Assembly (NCBI RefSeq): GCF_964204645.1
Contig: NC_134031.1
Span: forward strand, 3,703,001-3,767,000
Origin: Tubulanus polymorphus
Lineage: Eukaryota > Nemertea > Palaeonemertea > Tubulaniformes > Tubulanidae
Reading direction: 5' to 3'
Length of the DNA stretch: 64,000 bases
In this document: in pieces, positions 1-10,574 of the stretch
Layout: every line of letters begins with the position of its first letter
Numbering within the stretch: the stretch's first letter is position 1
Program-made: the position numbers and the translations under genes
The notes under the pieces: generated by a model
Told to the model about the DNA's origin: nothing
Seen by the model: only the letters and a program-made list of their open reading frames with translations
Database searches by the model: none

Positions 1-2261
1 CGGTTAATTTACTGTTCGACGCGAACCCACGAGGGGGATGGCTACAAATCTCGCGAACAACAAATCTGCAACATATCGTATCGATTTGCTATACGGAACA
101 GCGCCGGAGCAATGCCGGAGGAGTCGTGACGGAGTCGCTGTCGAAGTTAAAGGGCATCCCTCGAGTTTTCACGCCGCGTAGGCATAAACACACATACACG
201 CGAATATCAAACACAAGCACGTCGTCACGCGGTCGGTTTACTTTAGGATCTCTCCGTCGTCGTCGTCGTCAGAGAAACTCGAAATTGATTCTCCTCTGTT
301 GAATTACTGATTCCCGAGAAATATCGATTATCTTACGTTTGTACGGATGATCTCTGGTTAGAGGGCGATTGATTAAATTAAATAGCCAGGGTTGAATTAT
401 ACGCAAAAGTAGTCTTAATCTAAAGTACCGTATACCTGGAATGGACCAATTCAGAACAGATCAAATCAATGCAGTGCATTAAAACTTAAAACAGCTGTTA
501 TCACTGGTCCAGCTAGATACACAACTTCGATCAACAGGTGATTGAAGCAATTCCTACACTGAGAAATGGCCCTATCTAAAATAAAGAACGGCTCTGGATC
601 CGTTTCTCTGGTCAATTAAAATTGGTCCGTTATAGAAAATGGAACGAACGAATTTAGGACGGACTTTTGCTAGTGTAAAAGCTCGGACTAAGTTTAGAAC
701 CTTCCTCGAACACGGAACTGGCCCCAGGTCTCTCCAAAATACTCTCTACCTATGACTCTGCACTGAAGCGGGAGAAGTGTTTCACCACACAGATTCAACT
801 CTGACATTGAGTAAATAAAATTGTTTTTTTTGAACCTATGGAGTTCAAATTCAACGACTCTTGACTTGATGTAACTGAAAACGAACTAACTTCGACTTCA
901 AAATTCTGATGTACAAGAAGAAATGCTGTTGACACATTTCAAGCAGTAAGGATAACGAACAATTTTTATTCGAATAAAACATACTCATCTAAAATGTTCT
1001 CATTCGAAACTCAATTGACTTTTGTCATCAACGACGACGAAATCATTAAACGACGACTTACGACGCGACATGAATTGAATTCGAAACGCGGACGGTTCGA
1101 GAGTTATTGCACGTACGCTGGCGCCACCGCCGGTCAGGGAAATAACGTCGACAAAGATCGCAGTCATTTGATGCCGATGGCGCTAAGTTCCGCAGAGAAA
1201 AACGTCTAAATGGAAGAATCGTTTCAGGTTGAGACATCAAAGCCTCCAGTCTATCATAGTCTATCGTAGTCTATCGTATCAAAAGTTTTCCGGTGATATT
1301 TTAGAAAAACGCGTTTATCGAGTAGATGAAAAGTTCTGATGTCTTTAAGTCGCTAAAAATGACGGGTATCAATATAAACCCCTGAAAAACCCCCTCAAAC
1401 ACTCACCATTCATTGTGCGAAGTATTTGAAAGTGTACTGATAAAATGTCTAACGTCTGGTGTTTGTAGTTAATTTTCAAACCAAAATGTCTCAGGGGAAA
1501 GTACTGATCACACATAAAGCGTGGATGATATAACTCATTCGAAGCATGCTGATGAAAACTTTTTCTTTGCTGATGAAAACTCATTTTTGTTTGTAATCGA
1601 GTTGTTTGTATCTATGAGCAACTCGTAGTTTGTATCAAGTGAAGTCTTGAACACACGTGAAGCTTTCATCATCACAATTCATATGAATAGCTTTATAAAA
1701 TGTCTGAAAGTGGTCCCTCCACGCTTCAGGTTGATTGTCTATACCCCTGAATTGATCTACCCAATTTTCAAACCATAAAAAAACAGCTGTAAAATGTTCA
1801 GTGCCACGTTACGTAAATTGAATCAAGTTTTATGAATTAGAAGTTAGATCTATTAGATCTACATGTATAACATATCTGTATAGAGAATTTGAACGCATCA
1901 GTTCGTCTGATTTCATTAGAAACATTACCACATGTTGAAATTGAAGCTCGAAGATTAATGAAATTCATTCAATCTAATGGGAAAACTAACGACTCCGAAA
2001 TGATTAAAGTTTAGAATTAATTAGACTAATTAGCTCGGAGTGGAGGACTTTTATACGGCAGTCAGAAATGATTAACGAGTGCGGGTTCTTAATGGACTGC
2101 ACTGAATGTCTCCTGTCTAAGTAAATGTCCATTAATACGAGATCATTCTCTACATCTCAGCTGATATAACATGCAAGCGCATTCAGATAGTAATAACAAT
2201 ATCAAGCAACCATATGTCAGAGAATTATGTACGAATTGAAAGGTAGGACGTCATGAAATTC
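1..2261. other. Gene-free stretch, left edge
   Basis: No coding exon is recognisable on either strand. The open frames here are short (up to about 71 codons), lack any recognisable domain and show no splice-consistent partners. The only structure I can name is a copy of a dispersed element near 430-700, listed separately. The remainder is AT-rich unique-looking sequence. Confidence 0.5.
430..700. repeat. Dispersed repeat, family C copy
   Basis: The segment carries words such as TGGAATGGACCAATT and GGTCCGTTATAGAAAATGGAAC, followed by TAGTGTAAAAGCTC. Similar words (a TTCCAATTTGGAACGGACC-like core, with a CACACTAGCG or TGTAAAC phrase) recur near 23810-23960, 52825-52930 and 59195-59300, sometimes inverted. 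The core is palindromic, so this looks like a short non-autonomous foldback element. The ends are not well defined. Confidence 0.4.
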
Positions 2262-2590
2262 AAGGCTGGATCCAGGTCATGGCTTTGTTTTAAGACCAGT
2301 CTAAGACGATCTTAGTTCTATAGCCAATCTAAGACCACCACAAATTAGTATCAGGGGCTGGTTGCATAGTCATGGCTTAGACTTAAGACCAGTCTAAGAC
2401 TAACTTAGTTCTATAGCCAATCTAAGACCACCACAAATTAGTGTCAGGGGCTGGTTGCTTAGTCATGGCTTAGACTTATGACCAGTCTAAGACCAACTTA
2501 ATTCTATAGTCAATCTAACAACTTAGGACCAGTCTTAAGATTTTAGACCACTTTTGGACTTAAGCCACAACTCTGCTACTGGCCCCAGGA
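2262..2590. repeat. Foldback MITE family D with internal 93-bp tandem repeat
   Basis: Three near-identical 93-bp units start at about 2278, 2371 and 2464, each containing CATGGCTT, AAGACCAGTCTAAGAC and ATAGCCAATCTAAGACC. They are followed by the complementary half of the element, ending in CTGGCCCCAGG. Element family D (see also 3546, 9180, 36762, 38100, 55570 and 60467) has inverted ends of the type GGGGCCAGTTGCACAGTC and a palindromic interior rich in CTTAAGAC/GTCTTAAG. No coding capacity is seen; it is probably a non-autonomous transposon. Confidence 0.65.
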
Positions 2591-3545
2591 GTATCTGAGG
2601 GTCTTACTATCGATCCATGAAAATAGTATCCATGCAATAGGCTTTCAACCCCTTTCCTAAGTTTATGTCAAAATTGTGCCTTGGTTTTTATGGAAATTGC
2701 CCTTTTCAAAATTTTAGAAACCCCCATGATCCTTCCTGAGCCTTCCCATTGGCCATATCACCTGCGTTCCAAGTAGAAGCAATATTCTTTCTTTTTATCG
2801 TCTAGTTTTAAGATCAATGAAATCGAACTCAAGGCCAGTATCTTTTTAGAGTCGGGCTAAACCTGTTTACCGATCTCACAAATATAGAACCAGTATCTAT
2901 ACGTAAGATCAACACGAACCAGACTCAAGACTCCAAATCGTAGCCAATTTCTTCTACTGAAAGCTCGACGCGCTCAACATCGAATTCTCGCGTCTTGTAC
3001 CGATCTATTAACATTGAGCAATGCGTAACTCATACTATTAAAACTCTCCGGAGAAATTTCAACCGACCGAACACGACTAAACGTATCTAACCGCTCGCAC
3101 CGGCGGCGACCGGTATAAGACGCACATATTTAACGGGCGCGCGGAACGTGATGAAATTTTAAGAGCATTATAAATACGCATCTATCACGATTATTCAACG
3201 ACAGTTATATTTACCGACATCATTAAACGTGTTGACAGTACGACTGTTTTCAGAGTTATCAGCAAAATTCAGTAGTTTATTAACTTCGGCCCTTCGCTTC
3301 ATTCGATTCCGGATTATGACGATAAATAGCATTAATAAAAACCAACAATATCAACTTAAACAATCGTTATTGTGTTTTTTTTCTAATGTTTAGGATGAAA
3401 TGCTTCCACCAATCATCAGAGTTCAGGACTATTTGAAAATGACAGTTATAGTTACAATAGTAAGGGCTTGCTAATCAGGAACCTCTCCTGAAGAAAAATC
3501 AACGGAGGACAAAATCAGAAAAAGCCTCGACTGGTTTTACATGAA

Positions 3546-3688
3546 CAGGGGCCAGTTGCACAGTCGTGACTTAAGTCCAATACTGGTCTTAAATCTTAAG
3601 ACTGGTCTTAAGTTGTTAGATTGGCTGCAGAACTAAGTTGTTCTTAGACAAGTCTTAAGTCTAAGCCATGACTATGCATCCGGTCCTA
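3546..3688. mobile_element. Foldback MITE family D, near-complete copy
   Basis: About 143 bp beginning CAGGGGCCAGTTGCACAG and ending in the inverted counterpart GACTATGCATCCGGTCCTA. The interior contains ACTGGTCTTAAATCTTAAG and GTCTTAAGTCTAAGCCATGA, which pair with one another, so the whole element can fold into an imperfect hairpin. It encodes no protein. This is the clearest full-length reference for family D in the window. Confidence 0.65.
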
Positions 3689-3793
3689 GTATCTCAACAA
3701 TTTGAAATGAGTGCGGATAATGTATTAAGCACAATGATAAAGAATGTTACTATTTTCAAAGTCGAAATGATGTATTACTAATGTCACTATAGT

Positions 3794-3858
3794 AACAGAC
3801 TTTTGGTGACACTACAAAATATATTTAACTGTGCCTGTAGTGTCACCAAAAGTCTGTT
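3794..3858. repeat. Perfect 23-bp hairpin
   Basis: The left arm 3794-3816 (AACAGACTTTTGGTGACACT then ACA) is the exact reverse complement of the right arm 3836-3858, with a 19-bp AT-rich loop. No gene adjoins it. It is followed at about 3980-4035 by a short run built from CTAAAG/TTAAAAG words. It could be a small foldback element or a recent inverted duplication. Confidence 0.75.
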
Positions 3859-4439
3859 CTGTCTGTCTTTGAATTTTTTTTGTTGCATGACTTTTGTGTA
3901 GTTTGTAGTTTACTATTTTTGGTTGTATTCTTTATTATACTAAAGCTATGTGAATGCTGCATTCATACGGATCAATAAAGCTACTCAAAGCTAAAAGTTA
4001 AAAGTTAAAAGCTTAAAGCTAAAGCTAAAGCTATTTAACTATCATTTTCAAATTGAATCTGAAAATGGGTGGAAAGATTCCACCCGAAACGTAAGGAAAA
4101 AACAGTTGTTGATATATTGATATTGTGGGTTTCTCCTAGAAATAGTCTGAAATATTTACAACTATGACTGTATATGTCTATACAAGTGAGATGGGGGGAG
4201 GGGGCGTCTTAACGTCGATAAAAATGATGCGTCGTCGTCGCTGTCGTTATTTGACACATATAAACTAGCGCCGACGAGTAGAGGTTCGTTCTTGTAATCT
4301 TGTATGATTTGTTATTGATTTCACCGAGACAATCTCGTCTATTCCCGAACGAACGAACGCAGCAGCGATAGAAAATTGCTTCAAGATGATACGCAAGAAA
4401 ATTAGACTATTCCACTCTTAGTATATCTACGTAAACGGG

Positions 4440-5170
4440 CGTTTGCTGGGTGGATGTTCTGCTGGCTGCGGGTATATAGTAGCGCAGTCTAGCAAGACTA
4501 CAATTTGTGCCAAAGTTGAGTCTCATGATGATCTATTTAAGTGAGAGTGGATGATGGGTCTACTATTAGGCAGGGGTTTGTACTGCAGTCGAGTCTCAAG
4601 ATGTCATCAGATTTAAACCCCTATGAAGGAGAACGATGGGTCTCCTACTAGGCAGGGTTTTGTACTGCAGTCGTTTCTCATGATGTCATCAGATTTAAAC
4701 CCCAATGAAGGAGAATTATGGGTATATCATGTTCATACTAATACAGCTGGTTTAAGTCTCTGCGGAGACTAATAAAAGGTCTGCGAAGGCAGGGGCTCTC
4801 GCGATGTCATTCTGTTTGAATCCCTGGCGACCGATGTATCTGCTACGACGCGATATTGTACTGTAGATGAGTCTCGTGATGCCAACAGGTTTGAATCCCT
4901 GGCAGAATGACGATTCTGTGTGGCTGAATGTTCTAATACCATCAGGTTTGAATTCCTCGTAAGAATGATATGTTTACTAGGGCAGTACAGTTTATAGTGT
5001 AAAAGTCTCCTGAGAGGATGAATCTGCTTGGGCAGGGTTTGAGTCTCATTAAGCCATCAGGTCCCGAGGAATAATGATGGGTCAACTAAGGTGTCAACCC
5101 CGTGCGAGGTATGATGAGTCTACGAGGGATGGTGAGTCTACTATGGCAGGGGTCCTGTGGCGAAGCCTCA
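4440..5170. repeat. Degenerate tandem array, about 82-bp unit, with tRNA B-box-like words
   Basis: Units share GATGGGTCT, AGGCAGGGTTTTGTACTGCA, AGTCTCATGATG and CATCAG followed by a B-box-like word (GATTTAAACCCC, GGTTTGAATCCCTGG or GGTTTGAATTCC). Adjacent copies at 4553 and 4635 are spaced 82 bp; later units are shorter and more diverged. The B-box word resembles the internal promoter of tRNA genes and tRNA-derived SINEs, but no cloverleaf can be drawn, so this is not a tRNA cluster. Confidence 0.6.
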
Positions 5171-5488
5171 ACTAATCTCAAATTCTCTGATATATATGTG
5201 TTCAGTTCATATAACTCATAAAGTAAATCACAATTTCCAAATGGGAAAAAAAAACAAAGTCTAAAATTTCATCAAATTTCTACCTACAATGTAAATGTTA
5301 GATGAATGAATCTAAAACGGCAGTAAAAAGAAAATTAATTAATTTTGCCGTTTCAATTTCAATCGCGGATGTTTTCATGATATTCCGTATGGAAGTCGAA
5401 ATGACACGCGAAATCAAGTCGTATTATTCAAATTTTCATCGAAATATAGACAGCAGTCGAAATGAAATAAATTGCGTCAGTTCTATTC

Positions 5489-5492
<4 letters not shown>

Positions 5493-5551
<59 letters not shown>

Positions 5552-5552
5552 G
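5493..5552. repeat. (GA)n microsatellite
   Basis: About 60 bp of nearly pure GA dinucleotide repeats. It lies inside a 118-codon open frame that is open only because the repeat lacks stop codons, so I do not call that frame a gene. Confidence 0.95.
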
Positions 5553-5837
5553 AACAGAGAGACTCATTCATAGAAATCCAACGAGCACGGATATTACGGA
5601 TATTCCCTTGTTCGATTCTATTCACATGTCGATGGCTTTAGTTACAAGTTATTATTAACGATTATCGATCGCAGTTGAAATTTAATTCACTCCAATCTAT
5701 TTCATGATGTTTCAGCAATAATTGAAATCCTGCCAGGCAGCGACAACGCACCATTACATGAAAAAAAAAACACCGGCGCTGTGGTCTAGGCGCTATCCTA
5801 AGTGGAAATGTCTTCGGGAATTAACACTGTTTCATAC

Positions 5838-6690
5838 TTCCACTCCTAGGAGCATATATCTTCTAACTAACTTCCATTCCTAAGAGCATATATCTTCTCA
5901 CTAACTTCCACTCCTTAGAGCAGATATCTTCTAACTAACTTCCATTCCTAAGAGCAGATATCTTCTAACTAACTTCCATTCCTAAGTGCAGATATCTTCT
6001 AACTAACTTCCATCCCTAAGAGCAGATATCTTTTAACTAACTTCCATTCCTAAGTGCAGACAGCTTCTAACTAACTTCCACTCCTAAGAGCAGATATCTT
6101 CTAACTAACTTCCACTCCTAAGAGCAGATATCTTCTAACTAACTTCCACTCCTAAGTGCAGACAGCTTCTAACTAACTTCCACTCCTAAGAGCAGATATC
6201 TTCTAACTAACTTCCATTCCTAAGTGCAGATATCTTCTTACTAACTTCCACTCCTAAGAGCAGATATCTTCTAACTAACTTCCACTCCTAAGTGCAGACA
6301 GCTTCTAACTAACTTCCACTCCTAAGTGCAGACAGCTTCTAACTAACTTCCACTCCTAAGTGCAGACAGTTTCTAACTAACTTACACTCCTAAGTGCAGA
6401 AAGCTTCTAACTTCCACTCCTAAGAGCAGCTTCTTACTTCCACTCCTAAGAGCAGATATCTTTTAACTAACTTCCATTCCTAAGTGCAGATATCTTCTAA
6501 CTAACTTCCACTCCTAAGTGCAGACAGCTTCTAACTAACTTCCACTCCTAAGTGCAGACAGTTTCTAACTAACTTACACTCCTAAGTGCAGAAAGCTTCT
6601 AACTTCCACTCCTAAGAGCAGCTTCTTACTTCCACTCCTAAGAGCAGATATCTTCTGACTAACTTCCACTCCTAACAGCAGACAGCTCCC
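5838..6690. repeat. 34-bp minisatellite array with higher-order duplication
   Basis: About 25 copies of a 34-bp unit of the form CTTCCACTCCTAAGAGCAGA followed by TATCTTCTAACTAA. Variants replace GAGCAGATATC by GTGCAGACAGC. Shortened units occur near 6400-6450 and recur in the same order near 6590-6640, 192 bp away, so a block of about 100 bp (6361-6462 and 6553-6654) was duplicated as one piece. No open reading frame of note. Confidence 0.9.
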
Positions 6691-7639
6691 AACCACTTCT
6701 CTATAAGCATCAATTTTCGTTAGATAAATCAACAATTGACTTCAATCGCTGGCTGTGCGTGTAGCTGCGGTAATCGAGTCAACGTATTCACTCTCCGATT
6801 GCAAAACACGACGACTACGACGATGACGCCGGGCGGACGGACCGACGGGCAGACGGACGACGCAATCGAATTCAAATCGATTGATCGATCGTTAACCGAC
6901 AGTCGCGGGTCAATAAACCGAACATGTTTTTCGATGTTGTCGAATCATCCATCAAACGCGCGTACACAACGCTCGGGCAGACGGCTTCCCGTGTCAGGCG
7001 AGTTCCCCGCGAGCGCTCGGCGCCGCCGACAAAAAAATTTGCATAAATCTCATTTCAGATAGGTCTTTCGAAGACCTGATTACTCTCGGAGGTAGAACGA
7101 CGACGACGACGACGTTGAGCTTGAAGAATAAAACGACTGCAGCAATGAAATATAACGCGATATTACCGATGAAATACGGAGAGTCGGATTCAATGAACAA
7201 CCGGCGCAACAACACAATCAGTTATACCTGGTGAAAATTAGTTCATTTTCACGAATTCAAAAACATCATTCTCGTCTGCCGAATTGAAATATTATCTAAC
7301 GTGTCATCTGATTGATGATATAAGATTAAATTTTTCGCTCCGAGTGTTTGGTATAGATTCGAATAGATATCGGATTCACTTCTTTCTCATTCGGTGAGAT
7401 TTACTACAGATCTTGAGAATAGATTTTCTCATAAGAGAAATTCATTTGAATTTAATTGAAATGTCACAGATTTCGAAGCGCGATAACTGATAATTTTGAG
7501 GAAGCGTCTGCATGACTTTCATATCCCGATTACAGTAGACTCCTAAATCAGTGCTGTTTATCTTGGGTTTACCAATAATTCAGTGGATTTGTAAGCAATT
7601 ATCATCCTTTCCACTACTAAACTCGGTTTCTAATTCGGT

Positions 7640-7830
7640 AACTGCCTAATTGGGTAAAGAAAAAAATCCTGGTTTCTAAAAGTATTTCTAATGAAAACAT
7701 TTCTAATCCCCTATTTGTCAAAATGGAAGAAACATTAGGAGTTTCGGGCATTTTGCTCAAACTAAAGGGGTTTTGAAGAACTTTTAAAAGCATTTTCAGT
7801 TTTAGGAGTTTGTCGAGGAGTCGTAGATAG
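7640..7830. repeat. Dispersed repeat, family E copy
   Basis: Contains AACTGCCTAATTGGGTAAAG and AAAATCCTGG, then GGAGTTTCGGGCATTTTGCT and AAACTAAAGGGGTTTTGAAG. The same phrases recur near 12190-12235 (AACTGCCTAATTGGGTGTAA) and 13080-13165 (GGGCATTCTATTCAAATTAA). A linked phrase with GGAAGCGTCTG and ACAGTAGACTCCTAAATCAG occurs at 7500-7560 and again near 32400-32460. This indicates an old interspersed element of several hundred bp, now fragmented. Confidence 0.5.
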
Positions 7831-8370
7831 AGACCCTGACTGAGTACCGGCCCTTGAGTCGTACTTTTAGGTGACAAAAAAAAAACAAACAAAAGAAGCG
7901 CACGACAAAAAAACTGACACGAGTCTTCGGATTACCGGGCATGAATTGCGTAATTCTTCGCCGAAAGATCAACCCTATCGTTTTGTCCGTTCTTCTGATC
8001 CCTTTCTTAGAAAACCGAGATACGCGAAGACAAGCGCGCGATATGATAATAATTCCCGAGACAAAAACGGACCGAAGGGAAGAAAGGGCTAGAAAAAAAA
8101 CCCGTTCCGACGACGGCGTATTACGCCTCTTAAATATCCGTACGGAATAATCTAGTCGGTTAATTCCTCGGAGACCCGACGACGAAATCCGGTGAAATCC
8201 AGCAGCGGCGGCGGTGGCAGCGTTCGTTCGCTCGTGCCGTAGGCGGGATATCCGAGCCGGATTAATTACGAGAATATCGGGCCCGCGTTTCCCTCGACGT
8301 AAAAACGGATGCAACGCTTTAAGTCGAAAACCTTTTTCCGAAATGCAGGGAAAAAACGGGAATATCGGAA

Positions 8371-8493
8371 CGGCTGCTTGAATACGGGTCGTGGATTCCT
8401 GTGGGACGCGAACGGCTGCTCGAATACGGGTCGTGGATTCCTGTGGGACGCGAACGGCTGCTCGAATACGGGTCGTGGATTCGTGGGACGCGA
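8371..8493. repeat. 42-bp tandem repeat, three copies
   Basis: Three nearly identical 42-bp units start at 8371, 8413 and 8455, each reading CGGCTGCTCGAATACGGGTC then GTGGATTCCTGTGGGACGCGAA; the third has lost a few bases. As 42 is divisible by three, frames on both strands stay open across it, giving misleading ORFs of 112 and 238 codons. No protein family is recognisable in either. Confidence 0.9.
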
Positions 8494-8949
8494 ATGGAAC
8501 GTTTTCAACCACGTACAAACAACGCAGTTCGATTTCATGAACGCTCTGTTTTTTCGTATTTCTGTAATTTGCGCACAGCGAATCAGGCGGCTAATTCATG
8601 AAATGTCGAATTTTGAATATCGGCGACCTTTGAAATTTGGCGAATAATGAAAACAAATATTTGTCTATGGGGGCTGTTTTTGCATAACCATCTGGATCGC
8701 AGATGGTATTTTAATGATTTAAACAGCCCGTTTTTGGAAAACAGCTTTTTGTACTTTCTGTTATGTAAGTTGTATAAATTATGTACGTTGTGAAAACATA
8801 AAATTTATATCCGGAGTTTATATGAGTTTATATATGACGAATAGATTATTATTAAATCATGCAGCTCCGCAGTGGTCTAAGAGAGTCTTATACTGTCTGA
8901 GCAAGTACCCCTCTGGCATTTGCGCTGTCAAAGCTTAGATTCTAAGTGA

Positions 8950-9275
8950 TTGTTAGCCCATCTTGGTTCCCTAGCAAATCGAACAATTCAAGACCGATCT
9001 TAAGATTAAAGAATACTTTTGAACACTATGCTACTAGTCCCTAGCACTTAGTATTAGAAAAAGATTTCCGCAACCAACTACTAACTAGGCTTAAGTGAGT
9101 TATTACGCAGCATTATGAAAGTTGATGTTACACGTATCGTGAAACTTGGTGACCTTCCAAAATTTCATCAAAAACTTTGACTCATGTCTTAAATCTTAAG
9201 ACTGGTCTTAACTTGTTAGATTGACTATGGAACTCGGATGGTCTTAGACCGGTCTTAAGTCCAAGTCTTGACTAT
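8950..9275. repeat. Family D fragments
   Basis: Two partial copies. Around 8950-9050 the words AAGACCGATCTTAAGATT and CTACTAGTCCC occur. Around 9180-9275 GTCTTAAATCTTAAGACTGG, TTGTTAGATTGACTATGGAAC and ACCGGTCTTAAGTCCAAG reproduce the interior of the family D foldback. The inverted termini are degraded. Confidence 0.5.
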
Positions 9276-9730
9276 TAGAATCACATGTCCACGTCCACAA
9301 TTTTGGGTTAATATCTGACACTAGGGTTGAAACATCCGAAAATGAACTGATTTGAACTCAAGAATCAAGCTTAAAAAACAAATTAAGGAACCAATTTGCT
9401 TCCACGCTGCCAGCGCTGATGGGAGAAACTTAATCAAAGCGCGGAAAAAAATTCCATATCCATAAATCAAACCATCAATTATCGCTGCATCGAAACATAA
9501 CGTTTTAATCGAATGCATTAGTTCATTCGAGCGGATAGGGTGGCGCTAGTCGTCTCGTCTTGTCGATCTATTAACAATGATTAATACGAAAATACGAGAA
9601 GAAATTTCGAGAATGAACAAAAAAAGAAAATCGGCACGAAAATTTACGGCACGACAACGACGACGACGTTACACACGGTTTCATACGTGCTGCGTAATTA
9701 AACATCGGTTAACAAGTGATCAGAGACGCC

Positions 9731-10574
9731 AAGAGTCGAGCGGGGAGTAGAGCCGGGAGTTGAGCAGAGAGTTGAGCCGGAAGTTGAGCAGAGTCGAGCC
9801 GGAGGTCGAGCAGAGAGTTGAGCCGGAAGTTGAGCGGGGAGTTGAGCGGGGAGTCGAGCAGAGAGTTGAGCAGAGTCGAGCCGGAGGTCGAGCAGAGAGT
9901 CGAGCCGAGAGTTGAGCCGGAAGTTGAGCGGGGAGTCGAGCAGAGTCGAGCAGAGAGTTGAGCAGAGAGTTGAGCAGAGTCGAGCCGGAGGTCGAGCAGA
10001 GAGTCGAGCCGAGAGTTGAGCCGGGAGTTGAGCCGGGAGTTGAGCGGGGAGTCGAGCAGAGTCGAGCAGAGAGTTGAGCAGAGAGTTGAGCAGAGTCGAG
10101 CCGGAGGTCGAGCAGAGAGTTGAGCAGAGAGTTGAGCAGAGTCGAGCCGGAGGTCGAGCAGAGAGTCGAGCCGAGAGTTGAGCAGAGTTGAGCCGGGAGT
10201 TGAGTGGGGAGTTGAGCGGGGAGTCGAGCAGAGAGTTGAGCAGAGTTGAGCAGAGAGTCGAGCCGAGAGTTGAGCAGAGTTGAGCCGGGAGTTGAGCGGG
10301 GAGTTGAGCGGGGAGTCGAGCAGAGTCTAGCAGAGAGTTGAGCGGGGAGTTGAGCAGAGTCGAGCAGAGAGTCGAGCCAGGAGTTGAGCAGGGAGTCGAG
10401 TCGGGAGTTGAGCGGAGAGTCGAGCTGAGTTGAGCGGGGAGTCAAGCCGGGAGTTGAGCGGGGAGTTGAGCAGGGAGTCGAGCGGGGAGTTGAGCCGAGA
10501 TTTGAGCGGAGAGTTGAGCCGGAGGTCGAGCGGGGAGTCGAGCCGGTAGTTGAGCCGAGAGTTGAGCCGGGAGC
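9731..10574. repeat. GC-rich minisatellite, 10-12 bp unit
   Basis: About 840 bp built from units such as AGAGAGTTGAGC, GGGGAGTCGAGC, CGGGAGTTGAGC, CGGAGGTCGAGC and a 10-mer AGAGTCGAGC. On the minus strand the 12-bp units keep a 307-codon frame open, which translates to low-complexity Ser-Thr-Pro/Arg-Leu-Asp-Ser text that shifts frame whenever the 10-mer occurs. Composition contrasts strongly with the AT-rich flanks. I regard the long frame as a by-product of the repeat. Confidence 0.9.

Noticed and set aside
4440-5170. tRNA gene cluster or CRISPR-like array
   Set aside because: Only B-box-like words are present; no acceptor, D-arm or anticodon stems fold, and the units are contiguous tandem repeats without unique spacers.
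5302-5658. 118-codon plus frame with an Arg-Glu run
   Set aside because: The run is the (GA)n microsatellite; the rest has no recognisable domain or splice signals.
7802-8518. 238-codon minus frame and the overlapping 112-codon plus frame
   Set aside because: Both cross the 42-bp tandem repeat and gain length from it; translations are Arg/Ser-rich without motifs.
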